Shown one piece after another: positions 1 through 5,169 of a stretch of 5,478 bases of DNA. The stretch is from Alphaproteobacteria bacterium MarineAlpha10_Bin2 (GTDB taxonomy: Bacteria; Pseudomonadota; Alphaproteobacteria; UBA828): positions 1 through 5,478 of the forward strand of contig PTKB01000179.1 of assembly GCA_002937555.1 (NCBI GenBank), written 5' to 3'. The position numbers and the translations under genes were made by a program. Under the pieces are notes generated by a model. That model had not been told where the DNA came from. It worked only from the letters and a program-made list of their open reading frames with translations, and searched no databases. Position 1 is the first letter of the stretch. Every line of letters begins with the position of its first letter.

Positions 1-907
1 TGTCTCGCGCGATGATACCCGCGTCCAAGTCATCGACCGCTTGATCGCCATGATGCGCCTGGCGCATGAAAGGGGCGCCAAACTCGTGGTTTTCCCGGAA
101 CTGGCGCTGACCACGTTCTTTCCGCGCTGGCTGTTGGAAACCCAAGAAGAAATAGACAGCTATTTCGAAACCGAAATTCCGTCGAACGAGACGCAGGCGC
201 TGTTCGAGGTCGGCAAGGAACTGGGGGTTGGGTTTCATCTCGGATATGCCGAGAAACTCACCGGAGATGACGGCGTCACGCATTATTTCAATACCGCCAT
301 TTTGGTCGACGAACATGGCGAAATCGCCGGAAAGTATAGAAAAATACATCTGCCTGGCCATTCCGAGCCGCAGCCCAACCAGCCGCATCAACATCTCGAA
401 AAGCGCTATTTCGAGGTCGGTGACCTCGGATTCCCAGTGTTCCGGACACTGGATGGAATCATGGGCATGTGCATTTGTAATGACAGGCGTTGGCCGGAAA
501 CCTATCGCGTCCTCGGCCTACAAGGCGTCGAGATCGTCATGCTCGGCTACAACACGCCGAGCACCAACCCATTCCAGCAGACCGAAGCGCCGCATCTCGG
601 CATGTTCCACAATCATCTCTCCATGCAGGCCGGCGCCTATCAAAACGGCGCCTGGGTCTTGGCCGCCGCCAAGGCCGGCGTGGAGGAGGGTGTGCATCAT
701 ATGGGCGGCAGCTGCATCATTTCACCGACCGGGGAAATAGTTGCCCAAGCAATGACGGAAGGCGATGAGGTGATCATCGCCGAATGCGATCTAGACCGCG
801 GAAAATATATCCGCGAGACCATATTCAATTTCGACGCCCACCGCCGGATCGAGCATTACGGCCTCATTACCGAGCGTACCGGCGCCATTCCACCGCCTGA
901 AAAATAG
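1..907 (+). CDS. N-carbamoyl-D-amino acid hydrolase (D-carbamoylase), 5'-truncated by window edge
   Basis: This nitrilase-superfamily amidase hydrolyses N-carbamoyl-D-amino acids to D-amino acid, CO2 and ammonia in the cytoplasm. It is the last step of D-selective hydantoin degradation. The frame is open from base 2 (V-S-R-D-D-T-R-V) with no start in view. Alignment by eye to known D-carbamoylases of about 304 residues puts roughly 14 N-terminal residues outside the window, so the TTG at 41 is not the start. The Glu-Lys-Cys triad is intact: Glu in VVFPELALTTFFPRW (codon 98-100), Lys in KYRKIHLPG (341-343) and the nucleophile Cys in MCICNDRRWPE (476-478). The double Arg after it is the carboxylate-binding pair known in this family. 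LSMQAGAYQNGAW and IFNFDAHRRIEHYGL are further family signatures. The length and C-terminus are normal and the stop is TAG. No adjacent hydantoinase is visible. The D-carbamoylase assignment is strong; the natural substrate is not established. Confidence 0.93.
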   Translation, partial: VSRDDTRVQVIDRLIAMMRLAHERGAKLVVFPELALTTFFPRWLLETQEEIDSYFETEIPSNETQALFEVGKELGVGFHLGYAEKLTGDDGVTHYFNTAILVDEHGEIAGKYRKIHLPGHSEPQPNQPHQHLEKRYFEVGDLGFPVFRTLDGIMGMCICNDRRWPETYRVLGLQGVEIVMLGYNTPSTNPFQQTEAPHLGMFHNHLSMQAGAYQNGAWVLAAAKAGVEEGVHHMGGSCIISPTGEIVAQAMTEGDEVIIAECDLDRGKYIRETIFNFDAHRRIEHYGLITERTGAIPPPEK

Positions 908-1370
908 CCCAATTCGCGAATCGTATGGGTGGCAAGCGCGGCCGAAATATGCGCGGCGACAACGCCTCCGGCGCGCCGAATCGCCAAATTTCGAATTTAC
1001 CACCGCGAATCGAAATCGGTTAATTTATGCCCGTACGCCACTCACTGGTGCATAATTGCAACATTCGAAGTAATCGCGTCGACAAAAAGGCATCCGTGCC
1101 GAAAAACAGCGCTTTCGGGCAGTTGGCCGAGCTGCGATAGAATTCGTAAGCTATTGATAATAAGACAGTTACTTAGAGAATTCCGGAAAATTAACGACTC
1201 ATCGGAGCGAATCAGAATTTCTCCGAATTACAGGCCTTTTACATGGCTGGTAATACCGCAGCAGATAGCTTGTTTACAAATTGAACGAGATGTTGTCGGA
1301 TTAATCATCGGGTCTACACTATCTTGAATCATCACCCGATTACCCTGGAAATAACGAGGGAAGTAGGGGC
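908..1370. other. 463-base AT-richer intergenic region, no convincing gene
   Basis: No supported gene lies here. The longest reading frame on the + strand (929-1327) lacks a ribosome binding site, does not resemble any known protein, and its Cys/Ile/Arg-rich product has no domain pattern. Visible elements are the 10-bp palindromes ATTCGCGAAT (912-921) and CGGCGCGCCG (969-978), and a repeated 9-mer CGCGAATCG (915-923 and 1004-1012). There is also an inverted repeat TTATGC/GCATAA (1025-1030 / 1050-1055) and another, TCGGAG/CTCCGA (1202-1207 / 1221-1226). Six GANTC sites are scattered through it. No intrinsic terminator with a T-run follows the upstream gene. The last 80 bases hold the probable promoter and leader of the next gene. 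Confidence 0.6.
1293..1320 (+). promoter_or_regulatory. Putative sigma70-type promoter for the 81-residue membrane protein gene
   Basis: TTGTCG (1293-1298) and TACACT (1315-1320) are separated by 16 bases and each resembles the -35 and -10 consensus. They would start transcription near 1327, giving a leader of about 44 bases. The leader contains a GAGG ribosome binding site (1356-1359), 11 bases before the ATG at 1371. Alternatives such as TTGATA at 1154 are further away. The call rests on pattern matching only. Confidence 0.4.
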
Positions 1371-1616
1371 ATGCCTGACGTTTTGGATACTGTAAAAAAA
1401 TGGATGGGACAACTTGTCGAAGTTGGCATGTTGCTCATCGCGATCGGTATCGTTCTACAAATCTTGTTTGGAAGAACTGTGGACTTCTTACCGGGCGATA
1501 TTGTCGGCAACATCATCAACGTTGTGGACCATTTGGGCGACGGCGGATTGGCCGGATTGATTGCCCTAGGTATCGTCATCTGGCTGTTCTGGCGGCGTAA
1601 AATGCTGGCCAGCTAA
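1371..1616 (+). CDS. Small two-helix inner-membrane protein (81 aa), function unknown
   Basis: I do not recognise a named family. The product has a short amphipathic N-terminus (MPDVLDTVKKW) and a first hydrophobic helix at about residues 14-33 (VGMLLIAIGIVLQILFG). A connecting loop follows with FLPGDIVGNIINVVDHLGDGG. The second helix is at about 57-74 (LAGLIALGIVIWLFW) and ends in the basic tail RRK. The positive charges at both ends suggest that both termini are cytoplasmic. The glycine-spaced helices and the GDIVGNI loop look conserved rather than random. The ATG start is supported by GAGG at 1356-1359 and by a plausible promoter. The gene is monocistronic, with its own promoter upstream and a strong terminator downstream. 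The base composition is less GC-rich than that of its enzyme-coding neighbours. It may be a small stress- or envelope-related membrane protein; this is unproven. Confidence 0.75.
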   Translation: MPDVLDTVKKWMGQLVEVGMLLIAIGIVLQILFGRTVDFLPGDIVGNIINVVDHLGDGGLAGLIALGIVIWLFWRRKMLAS

Positions 1617-1636
1617 GCTGGACAATACCAAGCTAA

Positions 1637-1692
1637 GGCTGCTCGCTCCCGTGTACCGTGCGACATGTCGTGCGGTGCACGGGGCGAAAGCC
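1637..1692 (+). ncRNA. Long near-perfect RNA hairpin in the 3' UTR of the small membrane protein gene
   Basis: Bases 1648-1665 pair with 1666-1683 as an 18-bp inverted repeat centred on ACATGT, so the folded loop is only about four bases. Three positions (1654/1677, 1659/1672, 1660/1671) are not Watson-Crick, but all three are G-U pairs in the + strand transcript. The stem continues past a bulged base at 1647 with TCGC/GCGA (1643-1646 / 1684-1687). It then continues with GGCT/AGCC (1637-1640 / 1689-1692). No T-run follows, so this is not itself the terminator, which comes 17 bases later. It could be a stabilising 3' UTR element, an RNase III or protein binding site, or part of a 3' UTR-derived small RNA covering about 1617-1748. 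Confidence 0.5.
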
Positions 1693-1708
1693 GAAATTCA
1701 GACGCGAG

Positions 1709-1748
1709 AACCGGGTGGCTGGGTTATTCCAGCAACCCGGTTTTTTTT
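1709..1748 (+). terminator. Rho-independent terminator after the 81-residue membrane protein gene
   Basis: A 14-bp stem with one G-A mismatch (1709-1722 pairing with 1729-1742) closes a six-base loop (GTTATT). It is followed directly by an uninterrupted T-run to 1748. The stem is GC-rich near the loop and the T-run is on the + strand side only, so it ends + strand transcription. Read from the - strand there is no T-run after the stem, so it should not work as an efficient bidirectional terminator. Confidence 0.92.
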
Positions 1749-1920
1749 AGTTGGTGAACCCGAATTGGGGTATGGCGGTCACCCACCAGGGCGAGCCCAT
1801 AATGATGACCATCGCGATGACTGCGATCAGAAGTTTCTTTCTATTGCCGCCGAACCTCGAGTCACCCTCGGATTCGCGCCAGCCATAATCGGATGAAGAT
1901 TCCGGTTCTTGAGAACTCAT
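1747..1920 (-). CDS. Small single-helix membrane protein (57 aa), function unknown
   Basis: I do not recognise a family. The chosen start is the ATG at 1920, because GTGAGG (1935-1930) lies nine bases upstream as a good ribosome binding site. A GTG at 1935 would add five residues but would itself be that site. The N-terminal half is hydrophilic and acidic, rich in Ser and Glu (MSSQEPESSSDYGWRESEGD). A basic patch, RFGGNRKK (22-29), then precedes one hydrophobic helix at about 30-50 (LLIAVIAMVIIMGSPWW). By the positive-inside rule the N-terminus is cytoplasmic and the short PQFGFTN tail is outside. The gene faces the 81-residue membrane protein gene tail to tail, and its TAA stop lies within the T-run of that gene's terminator. 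It is probably real because of the ribosome binding site, the clear topology and an AT-rich upstream region. Confidence 0.55.
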   Translation of the reverse strand: MSSQEPESSSDYGWRESEGDSRFGGNRKKLLIAVIAMVIIMGSPWWVTAIPQFGFTN

Positions 1921-2080
1921 GGAGTTGCGCCTCACAATAGTTTTTCACAATCCGAATCATCCAGTAAATCGCTATAATATTCAAGACTGAGTTATTCTTA
2001 CCATTGGCTTATAAAACAAATTGCCGCCTTGCTTGAGCGGGCCGTGGCGCATGTCGCCTGCGAAAAACTTCGTTCTGATC
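1921..2080. promoter_or_regulatory. AT-rich spacer with a possible - strand promoter for the 57-residue protein
   Basis: The stretch separates two - strand genes. On the - strand a TATTAT box (about 1979-1974) lies some 55 bases upstream of the ATG at 1920, but no good -35 hexamer sits at the proper distance. No clear intrinsic terminator follows the DUF1028 gene: a GGCG/CGCC mini-hairpin near 2048-2060 has no T-run after it. The 57-residue gene could therefore be read from its own promoter or by read-through from DUF1028. Confidence 0.3.
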
Positions 2081-2788
2081 TCAATCCTTAGGCGCCATGG
2101 CGGCGCGCACGGCGGCGAAATCGCCATGTGGGTTTTGCGCTGTCGGAAGCGCTTTTACGAACGGAAAAAGTTCGATTTTGGCGACCTCAAATATGCGCCG
2201 TAACTCCTTGACCGGGTCGGGATGTTCATCGACTCGCAAATCGACGAGTGGAAACACGTGCGGGCCGCGAACGATTAATGCCGCCGATTGACGGCCGCGG
2301 CGGTCGCCGCCGGCGGCCTGGCCCGCTTCGAGCGCGATGAGAAGGCGCTCGCCAAGATCCTGTGCCGGAGTGCCGAGAAATGCGGCTTCCATCGCCGCGA
2401 TGGTTTCTTCGCCGACCAGCATATTGCCTTGCACGCTGTAATCCTGCCCTGTCCGGTGTCCCGACCAGGCGTCGGTATCGCGCCCGGTATGCGCGGCCGA
2501 GCCGCCGTTCGCGTCAACCACGCCCAATTGGCGGATTTCTGCGTCGATTTCCGCCGATATCACATGGCCGAGCGCTTCCTCGGCGCTCTCTCCTTGGGCC
2601 AAACGGTCGAGAATTAGGGGTCCGAGGCCGGGATTAACCCACGCCTGGGTGGAAACCGCGCCGGCGCCAAAGCGGATAAACGGACACAGGCTGCCGACCG
2701 CAGGAACTTTTGTGGAAACCGCGACGCCGAGTGTCACGTTGCGCGCATCCCGGGCGGTGATGGAGAAGGTGGTGAGGTTGAGGGGCAT
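2081..2788 (-). CDS. DUF1028 family protein (Ntn-hydrolase-like), 235 aa
   Basis: The protein has the standard DUF1028 layout: TFSITARD near the N-terminus (7-14), GVAVSTKVPAVGSLCPF (21-37) and GAGAVSTQAWVNPGLGP (41-57). These are followed by RQLGVVDANG (86-95), YSVQGNMLVG (117-126), AAGGDRRGRQSAALIV (158-173) and VDLRVDEHPDPVKELRR (182-198). The family is uncharacterised biochemically; its fold has been grouped with N-terminal-nucleophile hydrolases, so an amidase or peptidase role is possible, and I do not assign a nucleophile. The domain normally ends near the HPDPVxELRR motif, so the tail 199-235 is an extension. The ATG at 2788 has GGAG (2797-2794) five bases upstream. No signal peptide or membrane segment is seen. 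The gene is divergent from the racemase-fold enzyme gene across a 153-base intergenic region, which suggests joint regulation. Confidence 0.9.
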   Translation of the reverse strand: MPLNLTTFSITARDARNVTLGVAVSTKVPAVGSLCPFIRFGAGAVSTQAWVNPGLGPLILDRLAQGESAEEALGHVISAEIDAEIRQLGVVDANGGSAAHTGRDTDAWSGHRTGQDYSVQGNMLVGEETIAAMEAAFLGTPAQDLGERLLIALEAGQAAGGDRRGRQSAALIVRGPHVFPLVDLRVDEHPDPVKELRRIFEVAKIELFPFVKALPTAQNPHGDFAAVRAAMAPKD

Positions 2789-2941
2789 ATGCGCTCCATC
2801 TGGTTTGAAACCAATAGGTTATAGCGCCCCGGGGGCGGCTTCAAACAGAGCAAATCGATCTCCGAAAGCCGGCGCTCCCCCTGGACGGTCTTGTTTGTTA
2901 TGCTGCCGACCGTTGCCGGATGTCGCGGAGGAGCGCGCCTT
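2789..2941. promoter_or_regulatory. Divergent promoter region with two 13-bp palindromes
   Basis: On the - strand TATAAC (2823-2818) with TTGAAG (2844-2839) forms a possible promoter for DUF1028 (spacer 15, slightly short). The predicted start point is near 2811. The perfect palindrome TGGTTT-G-AAACCA (2801-2813) would cover that start point, a classic repressor position. A second 6+1+6 palindrome, CGCCCC-G-GGGGCG (2825-2837), lies in the spacer; the two centres are 24 bases apart. On the + strand TGTTATGCT (2896-2904) could be an extended -10 for the enzyme operon, giving a leader of about 30 bases. A GGAGGAG ribosome binding site lies at 2927-2933. Confidence 0.45.
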
Positions 2942-3673
2942 ATGGGAATACGTCTCGGTATGATCACGCCGTCGCTCAACACCGTGTTGGAGCCGGTGAC
3001 ATATAGGCTGCTGCATGATTTGCCCGATGTAAGCGCGCATTTTAGCCGCGTCCGGGTGACCCATATCGCGCTCGATGACGAATCCGCCAGTCAATTCGCG
3101 CCTGAGCCGATGATCGAAGCGGCGCAATTGTTGATGGACGCCCATGTCGATGCGATCTGCTGGAATGGCACCGCCGGCGGGTGGCTTGGGGTCGAGAACG
3201 ATGCCGCGCTCTGTGCCGCGATCAGCGAGGCGGTCGGCGTTCCGGTGACCAGCGCGACTCAAGCGGTGACCGGCTTGTTCCGCGAGGCCGGAGTGACGAA
3301 ATTCGGCCTGGTCACGCCCTATATGGAAGATGTGCAGCGCCAGATCGTCGCCAAATATTCCGACGCCGGCTTCGAATGCGTCGGCGAGGCGCATCTCGGA
3401 CGCGACGACGGCTTTCATTACGCAGAAATCGCCGATGACACCTGGAGCGGGCTAATTCGCGAGGTCGCCGGCAGCGCGCCGCAAGCGATTACCACCATGT
3501 GCACCAATATCAGCGGCGCGCCGCTGGCCGAGCCGATGGAGCGTGAAACCGGAATTCCGCTTGTCGACAGCATTTCGGCCTCGCTTTGGGCTTGCATGAA
3601 GCTGGCCGGCGCGGACCCGGCCAGGATCAGCGGCTGGGGCAAGATGTTTGCCGGTTTTTCGGCTGCCGCCTGA
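2942..3673 (+). CDS. Arylmalonate decarboxylase / maleate isomerase-like enzyme (Asp/Glu racemase superfamily), 243 aa
   Basis: The start is the ATG at 2942, with GGAGGAG (2927-2933) eight bases upstream; an in-frame TTG at 2891 has no such site. The protein has two Rossmann-like lobes as in maleate isomerase, hydantoin racemase and arylmalonate decarboxylase. The N-terminal motif GMITPSLNTVLEP (6-18) carries the Asn typical of maleate isomerases. The first catalytic Cys of two-Cys members is replaced by Gly in CWNGTAGG (Gly76, Thr77). TPYMEDV (125-131) carries the oxyanion-type Tyr127. TTMCTNISG (184-192) keeps the second Cys at 187. Gly-Thr plus a single C-terminal Cys matches the Gly74/Thr75/Tyr126/Cys188 arrangement I recall for Bordetella arylmalonate decarboxylase. 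GWGKMF near the end also fits. A two-base racemase seems unlikely; a decarboxylase, isomerase or lyase is more likely. It is the first gene of a + strand operon. Confidence 0.85.
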   Translation: MGIRLGMITPSLNTVLEPVTYRLLHDLPDVSAHFSRVRVTHIALDDESASQFAPEPMIEAAQLLMDAHVDAICWNGTAGGWLGVENDAALCAAISEAVGVPVTSATQAVTGLFREAGVTKFGLVTPYMEDVQRQIVAKYSDAGFECVGEAHLGRDDGFHYAEIADDTWSGLIREVAGSAPQAITTMCTNISGAPLAEPMERETGIPLVDSISASLWACMKLAGADPARISGWGKMFAGFSAAA

Positions 3674-4562
3674 CGGCGACTTGTTCACCCGATTGCCGCA
3701 TTACGCCTTCTGGCTTGGCGTCTTAATCGTTGTTTCGGCGAACGCCGTTGGCGCTCAGCAAAGCGCCGAGCAGGCCGAATCGACAGACTGGCTGCGCAGC
3801 CTGGCCGAAGGCGGCACGACGGAAGGGCAAATCATGTTGCTCGACCAGGCCACGCAGGGTTCCGCGAATGCACAATACGCCCTCGGCGTTATGTATAGCG
3901 GCGGTGGAATACCGCGCGACATGGGCGAGGCACGGCGCTGGTACCAGGCGGCGGCGGCGCAGGGACATATCGCCGCGCTGGAAAGCCTGCGCTTTCTCGC
4001 CAGCGATGGAGATGGCGCGGCGCTCTATGCCTTGGGCCTTCTTTCCCGCGATGGTCTGGGCGTTCCGCGCGATCCCGAGGCGGCGCGCCAGGCGTTTTTT
4101 TGGGGCGGCAAAGAAGGGCACATCTTGGCGCATTTCGCGGCAGCGGACATGCTGCTCGACGGCTTGGGCGGCGAAGTCGATGAATTGGCGGCGAGCGCCC
4201 GGTACACGCAGGTTTTGCTCCTCGCCCAATTCGCCTTAAATCTGTGTACCGCAGAGGAAAACGCAATACTGGAAGCGCCGAAAAGACGCGCTACGGCGCA
4301 ATTCTGGATCGGCAAGTTATATCTAACCGGCGGCGGCGGTCTCGAGCAAAATGCCGTCGAAGCCGCACGATGGTTTGCGGGCGCGGCGAATTCGGGTTTG
4401 GATGAGGCGCAGTACGAGCTGGGCCGGCTTTATGTGCAAGGCCGAGGTGTGCCGCGCGATCTCAGTCGGGCGCTTGCATGGCTTGAAGAAGCGGCGGCGC
4501 AGGGCATGACGCACGCCGAAAAGGAAATCGAACGAATCACCGGACCAGGAGGACGGCAATGA
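3648..4562 (+). CDS. Exported Sel1-like repeat (SLR) protein, up to 304 aa
   Basis: The product has a hydrophobic signal segment, FWLGVLIVVSANAVGA (21-36), with likely cleavage before QQSAEQ, so it should act in the periplasm. SLR motifs follow: NAQYALGVMYSGGGIPRD to AAAAQGH (74-107), ALYALGLLSRDGLGVPRD to EGH (125-158), AQFWIGKLYLTGGGG to NSG (217-250) and EAQYELGRLYVQGRGVPRD to AAAQG (253-286). A degenerate stretch lies between the second and third. Such repeats form alpha-solenoids that bind proteins; no enzyme is implied. The start is uncertain: TTG 3648 has a modest GGGG site and overlaps the previous gene by 26 bases. TTG 3681 (no good site) would give a more compact signal peptide with R5 before the core. 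The stop overlaps the next start as ATGA. Its position inside an enzyme operon is unusual. Confidence 0.85.
   Translation: MPVFRLPPDGDLFTRLPHYAFWLGVLIVVSANAVGAQQSAEQAESTDWLRSLAEGGTTEGQIMLLDQATQGSANAQYALGVMYSGGGIPRDMGEARRWYQAAAAQGHIAALESLRFLASDGDGAALYALGLLSRDGLGVPRDPEAARQAFFWGGKEGHILAHFAAADMLLDGLGGEVDELAASARYTQVLLLAQFALNLCTAEENAILEAPKRRATAQFWIGKLYLTGGGGLEQNAVEAARWFAGAANSGLDEAQYELGRLYVQGRGVPRDLSRALAWLEEAAAQGMTHAEKEIERITGPGGRQ
4547..4552 (+). promoter_or_regulatory. Strong ribosome binding site AGGAGG inside the Sel1 gene end
   Basis: A perfect AGGAGG lies six bases before the ATG at 4559, within the last codons of the Sel1 gene. With the ATGA start/stop overlap it fixes the VOC start and suggests translational coupling. 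Confidence 0.8.
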
Positions 4563-5011
4563 CCGGCTTCAGCATATCGGCGACCAATCACACCAGCTTC
4601 ACCGTGTCCGACCTCGATCGTTCGCTGGCCTATTTTTGCGATGTGCTCGGCTTTGAGCTGTTGAACCGTTCGCCGCGCGATCCCGCCTTTATCGAGCTCG
4701 TGGTGGCGATTCCCGGCGCCGATATCGAGGTCGCCTATGTCCAGGCGCCCGGCCATCGGCTGGAATTGATCCAATATCGCGGGCCAGACGGCCGCCGCCG
4801 GGTGGAATCGCGGCCTTGCGATGCCGGGTTTGCCCATGTCGCTTTCGATGTCGACGATATCGACGCTGTGATCGCCGCGTCTAAAGACGCCGGCGTGCTG
4901 CCCCTCGGGCCGCCGCAAGACCTCGACCGCGGGCCCAATAAGGGCGGCCGAGTGGTCTATACGCGCGACGCCGACGGCATTACGATCGAGTTCATCCAGC
5001 CGCCGAAATAA
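4559..5011 (+). CDS. VOC-fold protein (glyoxalase/methylmalonyl-CoA epimerase-like), 150 aa
   Basis: One polypeptide carries the paired beta-alpha-beta-beta-beta modules of the vicinal oxygen chelate superfamily. The metal-ligand pattern is complete: His11 in TNHTSFTVSDLD, Glu69 in HRLELIQY, His93 in FAHVAFDVDDID and Glu144 in DGITIEFIQPP. This His-Glu-His-Glu set is that of metal-dependent isomerases, lyases and epimerases such as glyoxalase I and methylmalonyl-CoA epimerase; extradiol dioxygenases use a His-His-Glu set instead. The length is normal for a single-chain member. No signal peptide is visible, so it is cytoplasmic. It is the last gene of the + strand operon, with an ATGA overlap to the Sel1 gene. 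Together with the racemase-fold enzyme it would fit handling of a small 2-substituted carboxylate or its CoA ester; that is inference. The substrate is unknown. Confidence 0.9.
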   Translation: MTGFSISATNHTSFTVSDLDRSLAYFCDVLGFELLNRSPRDPAFIELVVAIPGADIEVAYVQAPGHRLELIQYRGPDGRRRVESRPCDAGFAHVAFDVDDIDAVIAASKDAGVLPLGPPQDLDRGPNKGGRVVYTRDADGITIEFIQPPK

Positions 5012-5112
5012 CGGCGCAACGGTGGGAATTGCACCACCGGCGCACCATAGCTCCAGCCGAAGGGAACCGGGCCTGAGAGCGCCACCGCGTCGCCGATTGA
5101 CGGCAAACTCAT
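4957..5112 (-). pseudogene. 51-codon reading frame with strong ribosome binding site; probable gene remnant or small ORF
   Basis: I do not recognise the product. It begins MSLPSIGDAVALSGPVPFGW at an ATG (5112-5110) preceded by a perfect AGGAGG with a four-base spacer. It lies 57 bases after the stop of the 100-residue gene on the same strand, as a second operon gene would. The part outside the VOC gene (5012-5112) has GC-rich third positions as in coding sequence. The last 55 bases run antisense through the 3' end of the VOC gene and end at TAG (4959-4957). The simplest reading is the 5' stump of a longer gene cut off by a rearrangement near 5012. A genuine small protein, or a chance frame behind a real start site, remains possible. 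Confidence 0.35.
5014..5043. terminator. Hairpin without T-run after the VOC gene
   Basis: GCGC (5014-5017) and CGGTGG (5020-5025) pair with CCACCG (5034-5039) and GCGC (5040-5043). This gives ten pairs with a two-base AA bulge and an eight-base loop, two bases after the VOC stop. No T-run follows on either strand, so at best it is a Rho-assisted or RNA-stabilising 3' end. It also lies within the reading frame called on the opposite strand, which weakens the call. Confidence 0.25.
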
Positions 5113-5169
5113 AGGTCCTCCTGTTGCGCTAGATGTGCGCAGTTTTCAAAACGGAATCGACGGATCGGT

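Noticed and set aside
929..1327. 132-codon + strand reading frame in the intergenic region
   Set aside because: GTG start without ribosome binding site, composition unlike the coding neighbours, no domain pattern, and it overlaps the predicted promoter of the next gene.
1918..1935. GTG at 1935 as start of the 57-residue protein (62 residues)
   Set aside because: The GTG is part of the GTGAGG ribosome binding site for the ATG at 1920 and has no good site of its own.
1944..1978. + strand promoter-like TTCACA (1944-1949) and perfect TATAAT (1973-1978)
   Set aside because: The spacer is 23 bases, too long for sigma70, and no + strand gene follows before 2942.
2819..3418. 199-codon - strand reading frame opposite the decarboxylase-like gene
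   Set aside because: Antisense shadow of a GC-rich gene with clear homology on the + strand; it would also cover the divergent promoter region.
3723..4229. 168- and 169-codon frames (both strands) inside the Sel1-repeat gene
   Set aside because: Shadow frames; the Sel1 repeats are in the other frame and these products are Arg/Ala-rich with no family pattern.
4430..4918. 162-codon - strand frame opposite the VOC gene
   Set aside because: Antisense shadow without ribosome binding site; the VOC frame has all four metal ligands.
5142..5152. Palindrome GTTTTCAAAAC upstream of the 51-codon frame
   Set aside because: Short, AT-rich and not placed with respect to a recognisable promoter; likely chance.
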